Positions 25,751 through 34,777 of a DNA stretch of 64,000 nucleotides are shown piece after piece (the first letter of the stretch is position 1; every line of letters begins with the position of its first letter). Source of the stretch: Flavobacteriaceae bacterium GSB9 (GTDB taxonomy: Bacteria; Bacteroidota; Bacteroidia; Flavobacteriales; Flavobacteriaceae); NCBI GenBank assembly GCA_022749295.1, contig CP062007.1, positions 1,612,001 to 1,676,000 on the forward strand. Direction: 5' to 3'. A program made the position numbers and the translations under genes. The notes beneath the pieces are model-generated. The model searched no databases, was not told the origin of the DNA, and worked only from the letters and a program-made list of their open reading frames with translations.

Positions 25751-26917
25751 TTAAACACTATTCTTTCTAAACGCCTTATACCAACGCTCTGGCACCTTAT
25801 TATTACATGCATCTAGATAATCTTGATGCATGCATGGTAATAACGTATGTCTTTTTAATTTATTATTGACTTCAGCCAAAAAAGGAATCTCAATCCACCA
25901 TCGTCCTGTTTTATTACTTTTATAAAACACAAGCTCTTGATCCTCAACCAATGTGATGAATTTTTGGTAACTTCTGTCATCCGAAAAATCATCATCTTTA
26001 ACCCTGTAATTAACACCTTCAACAAAATACCAAAGTATTTGTGCCACAAGCATAGCCGTCATTTCATCATCTTTTGAGGGCTTATACTCATAAACCCCAA
26101 AGGAACTTACTTTATTACTTATGCCTGCATAACGGGCAATGGCACAAATTTCCTTTCCATCCAGTCCATTGGGTGAAAATTTTTGCTTTAGGCTAACTTC
26201 AGAACTTTTTACTGCCTTTAGGTCTACACTCACAATATGAGCATCTCGCAAAGCCGGTTCTACAGTAGTTATATCTTTTGACACCTCCCCCAAACGATAA
26301 GATTCAAAATACAGGCTATCCATCAAGTCGATTTCTTCTTGTGAATTAAAATAGGTTTGATAACCTATATTGGCGTAATTAAATAGATTGTAGGGTTTAT
26401 CTAGAATAATTTTCCCAACAAAACTGTTATTCTTTATGGGCTTTGTTGAATCGCCAAGGTTGAACTGTGCATCAACATTAACAATGTTGACCATAGGTAT
26501 TAATGCGTCGTATGCACGGTAATTGGCATAAGTTAGGTCTTGGGATCCTCCCAAAATTACCGGAATCACTTTTTTCTTAACCAAAATACCAATTGCTTCT
26601 TTAAGAGCAAAGTATGTATCTTCAACACTTTCACCCTTATTTATATCGCCTAAATCGGCAATATTGGTATTCCAGCTTCCAGGAAAGAGGCTATAAAATG
26701 ATTTTCTAATTTCGTTTAACTGAAACTCTTCACCTATATAGTCAACATCATTTCGATTCTCCAGGACACCTAAAACAGCTATATCGACCCCCTCTAAATC
26801 AGGGACGCCGTCGCGCTCCGAATGAATTTTAATTTTCCTTCCTAATGCTTGTGCAGACAGCAACTCGTTGTGTGCAAGTACTAAATCTGAAACCGGGGAG
26901 AGAAAATTAAAGTTCAT
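25751..26917 (-). CDS. Arginase/formimidoylglutamase-fold protein with altered metal site
   Basis: 388-aa cytoplasmic protein of the ureohydrolase fold, of the type usually annotated formimidoylglutamase in Flavobacteriaceae. The landmarks are present but mutated. GGDHS is GGSQD (123-127). DAHxD is DAQFN, with Asp149 kept, His replaced by Gln151 and Asp by Asn153. SxDxD is SVDLK. Four of the six usual manganese ligands are therefore lost and binuclear catalysis is unlikely. It lies 6 bases after topA and just before gldK, all on one strand. Co-transcription with the T9SS genes hints at a non-enzymatic or altered role, which is inference. Confidence 0.8.
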   Translation of the reverse strand: MNFNFLSPVSDLVLAHNELLSAQALGRKIKIHSERDGVPDLEGVDIAVLGVLENRNDVDYIGEEFQLNEIRKSFYSLFPGSWNTNIADLGDINKGESVEDTYFALKEAIGILVKKKVIPVILGGSQDLTYANYRAYDALIPMVNIVNVDAQFNLGDSTKPIKNNSFVGKIILDKPYNLFNYANIGYQTYFNSQEEIDLMDSLYFESYRLGEVSKDITTVEPALRDAHIVSVDLKAVKSSEVSLKQKFSPNGLDGKEICAIARYAGISNKVSSFGVYEYKPSKDDEMTAMLVAQILWYFVEGVNYRVKDDDFSDDRSYQKFITLVEDQELVFYKSNKTGRWWIEIPFLAEVNNKLKRHTLLPCMHQDYLDACNNKVPERWYKAFRKNSV

Positions 26918-26923
26918 AGGCTA

Positions 26924-29428
26924 TTACTTCTTTTTTGCTGATGTTTTCTTTTTTGTAGTCTTTCTTTTGGTTGTCTTTTTCTTTGGCGCATTGGCTTCGA
27001 TGATGGCTTTGGCCTCATCTAGTGTCATATCCTTAACCTCAACGGTTTTAGCTAATTCTACCTTCACCTTGCCTTTTATAACGTTATGCCTTCCCCAACG
27101 CGCCTTTTCAACGCGAATGCCTTCGTCTTCCCAGTTATGGATAACCTTTTCTTTTTCCTTTTGAATTTTTGCTTCAATCAACTCTACAATATCTTCGTCA
27201 GAGAGGTTATCCCAATCGTACTTTTTGTTCACGTTAATGAACATATTGTTCCACTTTATATAGGGGCCAAAGCGGCCTTTGCCTTTTTGTACTGGCAAAT
27301 CTTTATACATATATATAGGTGCATCGGCCTTTTGCTTTTCTTTAATCAAAACAATGGCATCATCTAGCTCAACACTCAATGGATCAGTTCCCTTTGGCAA
27401 GGACACATAAGCTTTACCAAACTTGACATAAGGTCCATATCGCCCATTATTGACCTCTACGGGTTCCCCTTCATAATCGCCAAGTTGTTTTGGAAGCTTA
27501 AACAAATCCATCGCCTCCTCATAAGTAATGGTGTTTAATTGCTGATCTGGACTCAAACTGGCAAATTGTGGTTTTTCATCATCGTCAACAGTTCCAATCT
27601 GAACCATAGGCCCAAATCTTCCTAAACGCACACTTACCTGCTTTCCTGTTTTGGGGTCCGTCCCCAAAACACGTTCGCCCGATTCCCTGTCGGCGTTTTC
27701 TTTTACATCTTCAACAACAGGATGAAAATCTTTATAAAACGACTTCATCATTTTGCTCCAATCTTCTTTACCCTCGGCGATTTCATCAAAATCTGCTTCA
27801 ACTTTTGCTGTAAAGTTATAATCTAGAATGGCATCAAAATGATTCACCAAAAAGTCGGTTACAATCATACCTATATCCGTTGGCACCAACTTTCCTTTAT
27901 CGGAGCCTACTTTTTCGGTTAGGGTTTTATCTTTTATTTCTCCGTTTTGAAGTTTGAGTTGCGAATAATTGCGCTCATCGCCATCAACGGAACCTTTTTC
28001 AATATAATTTCTATTCTGAATGGTAGAAATCGTTGGCGCATAAGTGGACGGACGACCAATACCCAATTCCTCTAATTTTTTCACCAATGAAGCCTCTGTG
28101 TATCTAGCTGGCGGACGCGTATAACGCTCGGTAGCCGTAATATAACTATTCAGTAAGGCTTCGTTTACCTTCATGGCTGGCAACATACCGTCTTGCTCGA
28201 CATCTTCGTCATCGGTACCTTCTAAATAAACCTTTAAGAACCCATCGAAAGTAATGACTTCTCCATTAGCTGTAAAGGTTTCGTTATGGGTTGTGGCACT
28301 AATTTTCACATTGGTACGCTCTAATTTGGCTTCGCTCATTTGCGATGCTATAGCACGTTTCCAAATTAAATCGTATAAACGAGCTTGGTCCCTATCAATA
28401 TCAACCGAGTGCGTTGCAAAACTGGTTGGACGAATAGCCTCATGCGCTTCTTGTGCTCCCTTAGATTTTCCTGTGTAATTTCTCGGTTGGCTATACTCGT
28501 TTCCGTAAGCATTTTTTATTTCTGTTTCAGCACCCTTTCTGGCTTCATCCGATAAATTTACACTATCGGTTCTCATATAGGTAATTAAACCCGCTTCGTA
28601 AAGGCGTTGCGCCAATGTCATGGTTTTACTTACCGAAAAATACAATTTACGCGATGCTTCCTGTTGTAGTGTTGATGTGGTAAATGGAGCTGCAGGTGAT
28701 TTTTTAGCCGGTTTTTTGGTTAAGTCGGCTACCTTAAAATCGGCTTTGGCGTTTTGTTCTAAAAACTTTTGAGCCTCTTCTTTGGTTGAAAAGTTTTTTG
28801 GAAGCTTAGCTTTAAAAGTTTGTCCATCTTCGTTTGAAAACTCAGCATCTATTCGATAGGATGCCACAGGGGTAAACGCTTCTATTTCGCGTTCTTTTTC
28901 AACAATCAATCTCACAGAAACGGACTGCACACGCCCTGCCGATAATCCGCCCTTTACCTTTCTCCATAATACGGGAGACAGTTCGTAGCCCACTATTCTG
29001 TCTAAAACGCGGCGCGCCTGTTGTGCATCTACCAAGTCGTAATCAATACCTCTTGGGTTTTCAATAGCTTTTTGAATAGCCGATTTGGTGATTTCATGAA
29101 AAACAATACGCTTTGTCTTTTCTTTGTCCAGTTTTAAAGTCTCCGCTAAGTGCCAAGCAATAGCCTCTCCCTCTCGGTCTTCATCACTAGCCAACCAAAC
29201 TGTTTCGGCTTTTTTTGCTAAATCTTTTAATTTCTTTACTACTGCTTTTTTATCTTTTGAAACTTCATATTTTGGTTCGAAATCACCATCAACATCAACC
29301 CCCAATTCTTTGGAAGGCAGGTCGGCAATATGCCCAAAACTAGACTCGACCTTAAAATCTTTTCCAAGGAATTTTTCAATGGTTTTTGCCTTTGCAGGTG
29401 ACTCTACTATCACTAAATTCTTCGCCAT
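26924..29428 (-). CDS. topA: DNA topoisomerase I
   Basis: 834-aa type IA topoisomerase that relaxes negative supercoils. The N-terminal TOPRIM domain begins LVIVESPAKAKTIEKFLG, with acidic DEDREGEAIAWH at about 80. The catalytic tyrosine is Tyr284 in TYMRTDS. Instead of Cys4 zinc fingers, the C-terminal third has four TopoI_C repeats (GRFGPMVQIG, GRYGPYVKFG, GRFGPYIKWN and a divergent ARWGRHNVIKG). It ends with a ~20-residue Lys/Thr-rich tail, all usual for Bacteroidota. It is the first gene of the run that continues through the arginase-fold gene to gldKLMN. Confidence 0.97.
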   Translation of the reverse strand: MAKNLVIVESPAKAKTIEKFLGKDFKVESSFGHIADLPSKELGVDVDGDFEPKYEVSKDKKAVVKKLKDLAKKAETVWLASDEDREGEAIAWHLAETLKLDKEKTKRIVFHEITKSAIQKAIENPRGIDYDLVDAQQARRVLDRIVGYELSPVLWRKVKGGLSAGRVQSVSVRLIVEKEREIEAFTPVASYRIDAEFSNEDGQTFKAKLPKNFSTKEEAQKFLEQNAKADFKVADLTKKPAKKSPAAPFTTSTLQQEASRKLYFSVSKTMTLAQRLYEAGLITYMRTDSVNLSDEARKGAETEIKNAYGNEYSQPRNYTGKSKGAQEAHEAIRPTSFATHSVDIDRDQARLYDLIWKRAIASQMSEAKLERTNVKISATTHNETFTANGEVITFDGFLKVYLEGTDDEDVEQDGMLPAMKVNEALLNSYITATERYTRPPARYTEASLVKKLEELGIGRPSTYAPTISTIQNRNYIEKGSVDGDERNYSQLKLQNGEIKDKTLTEKVGSDKGKLVPTDIGMIVTDFLVNHFDAILDYNFTAKVEADFDEIAEGKEDWSKMMKSFYKDFHPVVEDVKENADRESGERVLGTDPKTGKQVSVRLGRFGPMVQIGTVDDDEKPQFASLSPDQQLNTITYEEAMDLFKLPKQLGDYEGEPVEVNNGRYGPYVKFGKAYVSLPKGTDPLSVELDDAIVLIKEKQKADAPIYMYKDLPVQKGKGRFGPYIKWNNMFINVNKKYDWDNLSDEDIVELIEAKIQKEKEKVIHNWEDEGIRVEKARWGRHNVIKGKVKVELAKTVEVKDMTLDEAKAIIEANAPKKKTTKRKTTKKKTSAKKK

Positions 29429-29447
29429 ACTTCACTTTTTAAGGCTA

Positions 29448-29455
29448 CAAATGTA
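29448..29455 (-). promoter_or_regulatory. Likely -7 element of the topA promoter
   Basis: The minus strand reads TACATTTG, an exact match to TAnnTTTG, 20-27 bases before the topA ATG. No clear TTTG box at the right distance was seen, so only the proximal element is claimed. Confidence 0.45.
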
Positions 29456-29509
29456 TATCAAAAAAAGTTTATCTGTAGCATTTTGTGGATTATCTGTGTG
29501 CAAACTAAA

Positions 29510-29547
29510 TAAAAACACCTGCTTTTAAGGACTTAAAAACAGGCTTT
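29510..29547 (-). terminator. Terminator of the membrane-paralogue pair
   Basis: A long hairpin pairs CCTG with CAGG and TTTTAAG with CTTAAAA around a GA loop (one mismatch). It is followed on the minus strand by TTTTTATTT, 25 bases past the stop of the downstream paralogue. Confidence 0.75.
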
Positions 29548-29567
29548 ATTGTTTGTACATTTAAATT

Positions 29568-30335
29568 TTATTCAATTGATGTTCCTATTTGATCGATAAC
29601 ATTTTGTTCTTTAAAACCAATAACATCTTTATATATAAAATACTGTGGCAAATACGCAAATGCTGCAGTAACAAAAACACCAACAAAACACATAATCATT
29701 CCCACTATTTGAGCTAAAAGTCCAGCCACAAGCATTAAACCAAAGGTAATCAACCACTTTTTATTGCCTAGCTTGAAGCCTAATTTTACAATATCGGAAG
29801 CTTCCATATCAGGGTTAAAGGCATATATAACGTTAATTAACGCAACGGGCACCATTATATAAATTATGGGCAATACACAGAGCAACATAGCCAATAGCGA
29901 AATACCAAAAGTTATAGCTGATAGTTTAATGGTTTTTCCTAAATAAGGTTTCTTGAAAAAATAAAAATAATCATCTGACGTGGCTTCATTAAAATCCTTG
30001 AATTTACATATCCTGTAAAATGCCGACTTTAATGCAAAGGCGATAACCATAGCGAAAAACATAAAAACCACCATTAATATATAGAACGGTATCAACATGG
30101 CAACATCTGGCTGCCCACCTTGCTGCATCGCTTCCGGATCTAAAACGCCCATAGCAATTAAGGGCGCATACATAATAATATAAAAAGGTATCATTAGCAC
30201 CATAGTAAGTAATAGCATAACCAAGCCCTGAAGCCACACTTTTTTAAACAACTCGATGCTTCTATTGAAAATATCGCCGAACTCTAATGCTTTGGCATTT
30301 TCTACTTTTTCCAACAAACTGGTAATTGTACTCAT
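29568..30335 (-). CDS. Multi-pass membrane protein, paralogue B of a tandem pair
   Basis: 255-aa integral membrane protein of unknown function. A cytoplasmic N-terminal motif (VENAKALEFGDIFNRSIELFKKVW) precedes about five or six membrane helices. Central conserved stretches are DDYFYFFKK and KLGFKLGNKKWLITFG. It shares all of these with the gene 18 bases upstream, so the two arose by tandem duplication. No transport, binding or catalytic signature was recognised. Possible partners are each other, as a heteromer. Confidence 0.7.
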   Translation of the reverse strand: MSTITSLLEKVENAKALEFGDIFNRSIELFKKVWLQGLVMLLLTMVLMIPFYIIMYAPLIAMGVLDPEAMQQGGQPDVAMLIPFYILMVVFMFFAMVIAFALKSAFYRICKFKDFNEATSDDYFYFFKKPYLGKTIKLSAITFGISLLAMLLCVLPIIYIMVPVALINVIYAFNPDMEASDIVKLGFKLGNKKWLITFGLMLVAGLLAQIVGMIMCFVGVFVTAAFAYLPQYFIYKDVIGFKEQNVIDQIGTSIE

Positions 30336-30353
30336 ATTTTTATTTTTAAAATT

Positions 30354-31124
30354 TTAATAATTGGTATCGTTATGACTTCCTATCAGGTCTATTTCACTAG
30401 TATCATCAAAGCCTACTACAGCTTTGTAAATAAAGAATGTGGGCAAATACACTATAGAAATAGTAAATAATATACCTATGCCACAACCAAGAATCCCTAA
30501 AAAGCCCAATATACCGGCAACAAAGAGAGTCCCGAAAGTAATTAACCATTTTTTATTACCCAATGCAAAACTGGCTTTTACAATTTCCATTTCACTTAAC
30601 TTTGGATTATTAGTAAAAACTATGGCAAAATAAGCCAATGGCACGAACGCATAGATATATGGTACAAAAAACAGAAGTTGGGCTACCGTGGCTATTCCTG
30701 TATGAATAATACCCAACATTAATAATTTGGAGAAATACTCTTTTTTGAAAAAATAAAAGTAATCGTCTACCATAGTTTTTCCAGAATCGAACTGAATGCA
30801 CATTTTATAAAATGCTGCAACCAATGCCAGTGTAATGGTTGTTGTTAAAATGGTTTGTGGAACATTTTGAATGATACTGGACGAATAAAACTCAGCGTAA
30901 ATTTCTAAACTAAAACCATCAATAAACGGGTTGCCTTTAGGCGCCAATCCAATTAAAGAAAACAGTACACCGACAACAATGGCAAACCCCACCATTATCA
31001 AAACCATCAAAAAGCCTTTTAACCAAACTTTTTTGAAAAGTTCTATCACATTATCAAAAATAGCACTGAATTCTAGAGGTTTAGCATTTTCAATTTTATG
31101 CAACAAACTATTGTATGAGCTCAT
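30354..31124 (-). CDS. Multi-pass membrane protein, paralogue A of a tandem pair
   Basis: 256-aa integral membrane protein. It has the same layout as its neighbour: IENAKPLEFSAIFDNVIELFKKVW at the N-terminus, helices about 35-60, 90-115, 140-165, 170-190 and 205-240, and the motifs DDYFYFFKKEY and FALGNKKWLITFG. Between helices 1 and 2 is a longer extracytoplasmic loop than in the paralogue. The start at 31124 (MSSYNSLLHK) was chosen over 31211 because it matches the paralogue start and the upstream extension is not membrane-like. Function is unknown. Confidence 0.7.
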   Translation of the reverse strand: MSSYNSLLHKIENAKPLEFSAIFDNVIELFKKVWLKGFLMVLIMVGFAIVVGVLFSLIGLAPKGNPFIDGFSLEIYAEFYSSSIIQNVPQTILTTTITLALVAAFYKMCIQFDSGKTMVDDYFYFFKKEYFSKLLMLGIIHTGIATVAQLLFFVPYIYAFVPLAYFAIVFTNNPKLSEMEIVKASFALGNKKWLITFGTLFVAGILGFLGILGCGIGILFTISIVYLPTFFIYKAVVGFDDTSEIDLIGSHNDTNY

Positions 31125-31195
31125 TTTTGAAATTTGGTTAGTGTTATTTTGGCATAAATGTAATTGTTTTTTAAAAACCCTCAGTATGTACGCAC

Positions 31196-31226
31196 AAAAA
31201 AATCCTGCCATAAAGCAGGATTTTCA
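31196..31226 (-). terminator. Terminator of the LVIVD lipoprotein gene
   Basis: Stem AAATCCTG / CAGGATTT with a 7-9 base loop and T runs on both sides, so it may work in both directions. It lies 24 bases past the stop at 31250. Confidence 0.8.
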
Positions 31227-31249
31227 AAATTCTAAATAGGTTTTTATTT

Positions 31250-32488
31250 TCACAACTGAAAAGTGCTTAACAATTCCACGCCATTTTCAACATAATTGTA
31301 TTGATAAAGTGTATCGCCGCCAATCATTAATAACTTATCTTCTAAAGGAATGACATCTTTAGCCTGAATTTCGGCATACGATTTAACAAAACTTACCTCC
31401 AAAGGGTTGGTTTTATCAAACAGTTTCAACCCCGCCGTACCGTCGCACACAAAAAGTGAATGCCCCTTAGCACCCAAACCATAAGGGTTTTCGAGTTCGT
31501 GACGAGCCACTAATGCCGGTTTCGATTTATCGCTCACATCAATGACTTCCAAAACGCTTTCCAATTGTCCGCAAGCATTGCCACCACGAAGCGTCAAATA
31601 AGCATAATTACCGTCAACAACCACGGGGTCGCAACCTTCCCAATGGGTAAACTCCGATACATAATCGGGCAATGCAGGGTTGTTCAAACTATAAATATAC
31701 ATACCATTGGTACTGCCCAAATACAAATACCCTTCGGCCTGAAACATGGTTTCGATATTCCAACCGGCATATTGTGTGTTTGCTAGCACGGGCTTAGATA
31801 AATCCTGGATATTAAAAATGGCCATTTCGTTAGTTCCAACAGCGTACAAATAATGATCAACAATTTGAAAACGCGCCAAAGACCCGCCAGTACCCGTTGT
31901 TGATTCGCTGGCACTTAAAACCGAGCCGTCATTTAAAGCTGTATCAATTAAAATATCATTCTCCACTTTTTTACGCCGTTCGGTAGTTAGGCTCCACCCA
32001 ACGATGATTTCGTTTTCAAAATCAAAATTGCCGTAATCGATAGCTTGCGCCTCGAGTGGAATGGCGTAATCATAAACATTAAAAACATCCTCTAAGCGCT
32101 CAACAATGCTTACGTTATTAATATCCGAAATATCGAAAACCACTAAATCTGTGGCGCTATCGGCATACAAAAAATCATTTTTAACCGAAATATCTTCATT
32201 CCTCGGAATTTCAATAAACTTAATGGATTGCGGGGCGGTTGGATTAGAATTATCAATTACATGAATACCCTTTCCATCGTCACCAACAAAAATCAAATCT
32301 TTATATGCATAAATTTTTCCGACGTTTTCAATCTCACGCGGCGCATCAACTTTTACGGCGCTTCTAAAGGCACTTTTACTCATTAATTGCGGCGTGGCCA
32401 CTTGTACAAATTCGTAATCTTCATCTTTAGGGTCGCAAGAAAATGCTAATACGACAATTAGTGATAACACAAGATACTTCCAATTCAT
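31250..32488 (-). CDS. LVIVD-repeat beta-propeller lipoprotein
   Basis: 412-aa predicted lipoprotein (lipobox VLAFSC, Cys18) made of about seven repeats of the LVIVD type, for example GKGIHVIDNSNPTAPQSIKF, TDLVVFDISDINNVSIVERL and SVLEVIDVSDKSKPALV. These repeats fold as beta-propeller blades. Proteins of this type are surface or periplasmic in Bacteroidota; their binding partner is unknown. A second, smaller lipoprotein gene lies 205 bases upstream on the same strand. Confidence 0.8.
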   Translation of the reverse strand: MNWKYLVLSLIVVLAFSCDPKDEDYEFVQVATPQLMSKSAFRSAVKVDAPREIENVGKIYAYKDLIFVGDDGKGIHVIDNSNPTAPQSIKFIEIPRNEDISVKNDFLYADSATDLVVFDISDINNVSIVERLEDVFNVYDYAIPLEAQAIDYGNFDFENEIIVGWSLTTERRKKVENDILIDTALNDGSVLSASESTTGTGGSLARFQIVDHYLYAVGTNEMAIFNIQDLSKPVLANTQYAGWNIETMFQAEGYLYLGSTNGMYIYSLNNPALPDYVSEFTHWEGCDPVVVDGNYAYLTLRGGNACGQLESVLEVIDVSDKSKPALVARHELENPYGLGAKGHSLFVCDGTAGLKLFDKTNPLEVSFVKSYAEIQAKDVIPLEDKLLMIGGDTLYQYNYVENGVELLSTFQL

Positions 32489-32693
32489 AACATCATTTTT
32501 TTATTATCTGTAAACCCGTTTTATATTTAGATAAAAATCGTTAATTCGAGTGGGTTTTCCTATTGAAATGAGAAAAATTCACATCAAGAATTAAAATTTA
32601 AGTAACTAAAAGTTCTCGATATAATTTTTCGTTCCTCAAAACCACTCAACCTAATATCTAAACTAATTTTATCCAAAAACGCTCAACGAGATT

Positions 32694-33146
32694 TCAATAT
32701 TTATAATTTAAGGACGCTTCCAAACCTTCAAGGTGCAAAATTATTTCGTTACTACCACTAACCCGAACAGGCATTAAATCAAACGCTACAGTTTTGGTAA
32801 AGTACGCCAAACAGTCTTCTTCATTAATAAGCTGAAGCTTTAAATAACGCTGCTCTGGGCGTGATTCTGCAACAGCACCCGAATCCACCAAATTAAACAA
32901 CCAAGTTTCACTATCGCATCCCGAAGCTCCTATTTCTATATTTAAGCAATCATCAACGATTTCCGCATCAATAAAAGTAAACTGTGCTGTTTGCAAATTA
33001 TTGTACATCTCAGTATCGACTAAAGTTGATTGGGCGCATTTTCCGTTGCCGATGCCGGCCGCGTCATTTTTATCGCATGTCATATTCACAAAACACAACA
33101 CAAATAAAACTAACAACAAAATGACATTCAACTTTTTATTCATCAA
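32694..33146 (-). CDS. Small lipoprotein of unknown function
   Basis: 150-aa predicted lipoprotein. A hydrophobic signal (about 5-23) ends in VNMTC, then an acidic linker. The mature part is beta-rich with several Cys (KCAQS, DDCLN, SGCDSE, EEDCLAYF) that could form disulfides. No known domain was recognised. It precedes the LVIVD lipoprotein gene and diverges from miaB. Confidence 0.6.
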   Translation of the reverse strand: MMNKKLNVILLLVLFVLCFVNMTCDKNDAAGIGNGKCAQSTLVDTEMYNNLQTAQFTFIDAEIVDDCLNIEIGASGCDSETWLFNLVDSGAVAESRPEQRYLKLQLINEEDCLAYFTKTVAFDLMPVRVSGSNEIILHLEGLEASLNYKY

Positions 33147-33241
33147 AAAGCACTTTAATATTTAGATACAAAATCTGACTTTTGGTTGCGTAAATAAATT
33201 AACATTTTTTATGAAAATGAAAAACAAATTTAAACTGCCAC

Positions 33242-33274
33242 TTTGTCACAAACACAAATAATATTGTATCTTTG
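33242..33274 (+). promoter_or_regulatory. Bacteroidota-type promoter for the miaB operon
   Basis: TTTG at 33242-33245 and TATCTTTG at 33267-33274 (exact TAnnTTTG) with 21 bases between. The start codon of miaB is 36 bases downstream. Confidence 0.6.
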
Positions 33275-33310
33275 CATGCTTATTGACAATGACGAGTTTC
33301 AACATTGACC

Positions 33311-34759
33311 ATGGAAAAAATTATAGACGAAAATAAACAGGGCGAATCGCTTGTATTAGAGCAAAAAGAAGGCAACAAACGTAAACTTTTTATTGAAAGT
33401 TATGGCTGCGCCATGAATTTTAGCGACAGTGAAATTGTGGCCTCCATTTTGGCCACCGAAGGCTTTAATACCACCCAAAAATTGGAAGAAGCCGATTTGG
33501 TTTTGGTAAACACCTGCTCTATTCGCGATAAAGCCGAACAAACCGTACGGAAACGCCTTGAAAAATACAATGCTGTAAAACGCGATCACAACCCTAAAAT
33601 GAAAGTAGGCGTTTTGGGCTGTATGGCCGAACGTTTAAAAGCTAAATTTTTAGAGGAGGAAAAAATTGTCGATTTGGTAGTTGGCCCAGACGCCTATAAA
33701 GATTTACCTAACCTATTGAGCGAGGTTGAAGAAGGCCGCGATGCCATAAATGTTATTCTTTCAAAAGAAGAAACCTATGGCGATATTGCCCCTGTTCGCT
33801 TAAACTCAAACGGCGTAACGGCTTTTGTTTCCATTACTCGTGGTTGTGATAACATGTGTACGTTTTGCGTAGTGCCTTTTACCCGTGGACGCGAGCGTAG
33901 CCGAGACCCTCAAAGTATTATTGAAGAAATTAACGACTTATGGAACAAAGGTTACAAGGAAGTAACCCTTCTTGGACAAAATGTAGATAGTTACCTTTGG
34001 TACGGTGGTGGACTTAAAAAAGATTTTGAAAAAGCAAGCGACCTACAAAAAGCCACGGCGGTAAATTTTGCCAAACTACTGGATATGTGCGCTAAATCAC
34101 AACCTAAAATGCGTTTTCGTTTTTCTACCTCAAATCCGCAAGATTTTACGATTGATGTCATCGAAGTCATGGCGAAACACCGTAATATTTGCAACTATAT
34201 CCACTTGCCTGTACAAAGTGGAAGCGACCGTATTTTAAAAGAAATGAACCGTTTGCATACGCGCGAGGAATACATTGAAATTATCGATAACATCCGTAGG
34301 CTTATACCAAATTGTGGCATCAGTCAAGATATGATTGTAGGATTCCCAACCGAATCCGAAAAAGATTTTGAAGATACCGTCACCCTTATGGAATACGTTA
34401 AATATCATTTCGGGTATATGTTTGCGTACTCAGAACGCCCCGGCACATTAGCAGAAAGAAAAATGAAAGATGATGTGCCAGAAGCCGACAAAAAACGCAG
34501 ATTGGCAAAAATTGTGGAGCTTCAGCAAAAGCACAGTGGTATACGCACAAAAGAGCACTTGAATACTGTTGTTGAAGTGTTGATTGAAAAAGAATCAAAA
34601 AAATCGGATGCACACTGGTCGGGCCGGACCTCAGAAAATATTGTTTGTGTCTTCCCAAAAGAAAATTACAAAATTGGTGATTTCGTAAACGTAAAAACCA
34701 GCGACTGTACCACGGCAACCTTGATAGGTGAAGCTATTGGCTATTCTGAAAACAATTAA
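33311..34759 (+). CDS. miaB: tRNA-2-methylthio-N6-dimethylallyladenosine synthase MiaB
   Basis: 482-aa radical-SAM methylthiotransferase that adds the 2-methylthio group at A37 of tRNAs reading UNN codons. The N-terminal UPF0004 domain has three cysteines for the auxiliary iron-sulfur cluster (SYGCAMN, NTCSIR, GVLGCMAE). The radical-SAM cluster motif is CxxxCxxC with Cys179, Cys183 and Cys186 (RGCDNMCTFC). A TRAM domain ends the protein (about 415-480). ATG at 33311 is preferred over an in-frame TTG at 33305. It is the first gene of a conserved flavobacterial order miaB, sigma-54 activator, lptE, TPR-like gene, secG. Confidence 0.96.
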   Translation: MEKIIDENKQGESLVLEQKEGNKRKLFIESYGCAMNFSDSEIVASILATEGFNTTQKLEEADLVLVNTCSIRDKAEQTVRKRLEKYNAVKRDHNPKMKVGVLGCMAERLKAKFLEEEKIVDLVVGPDAYKDLPNLLSEVEEGRDAINVILSKEETYGDIAPVRLNSNGVTAFVSITRGCDNMCTFCVVPFTRGRERSRDPQSIIEEINDLWNKGYKEVTLLGQNVDSYLWYGGGLKKDFEKASDLQKATAVNFAKLLDMCAKSQPKMRFRFSTSNPQDFTIDVIEVMAKHRNICNYIHLPVQSGSDRILKEMNRLHTREEYIEIIDNIRRLIPNCGISQDMIVGFPTESEKDFEDTVTLMEYVKYHFGYMFAYSERPGTLAERKMKDDVPEADKKRRLAKIVELQQKHSGIRTKEHLNTVVEVLIEKESKKSDAHWSGRTSENIVCVFPKENYKIGDFVNVKTSDCTTATLIGEAIGYSENN

Positions 34760-34777
34760 TAACGAAATCTAAGTTAC

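Noticed and set aside
25731-25756. Inverted repeat GTTTAAC/GTTAAAC at the end of the arginase-fold gene as a terminator
   Set aside because: No T run follows on the minus strand and it includes the stop codon; too weak to call.
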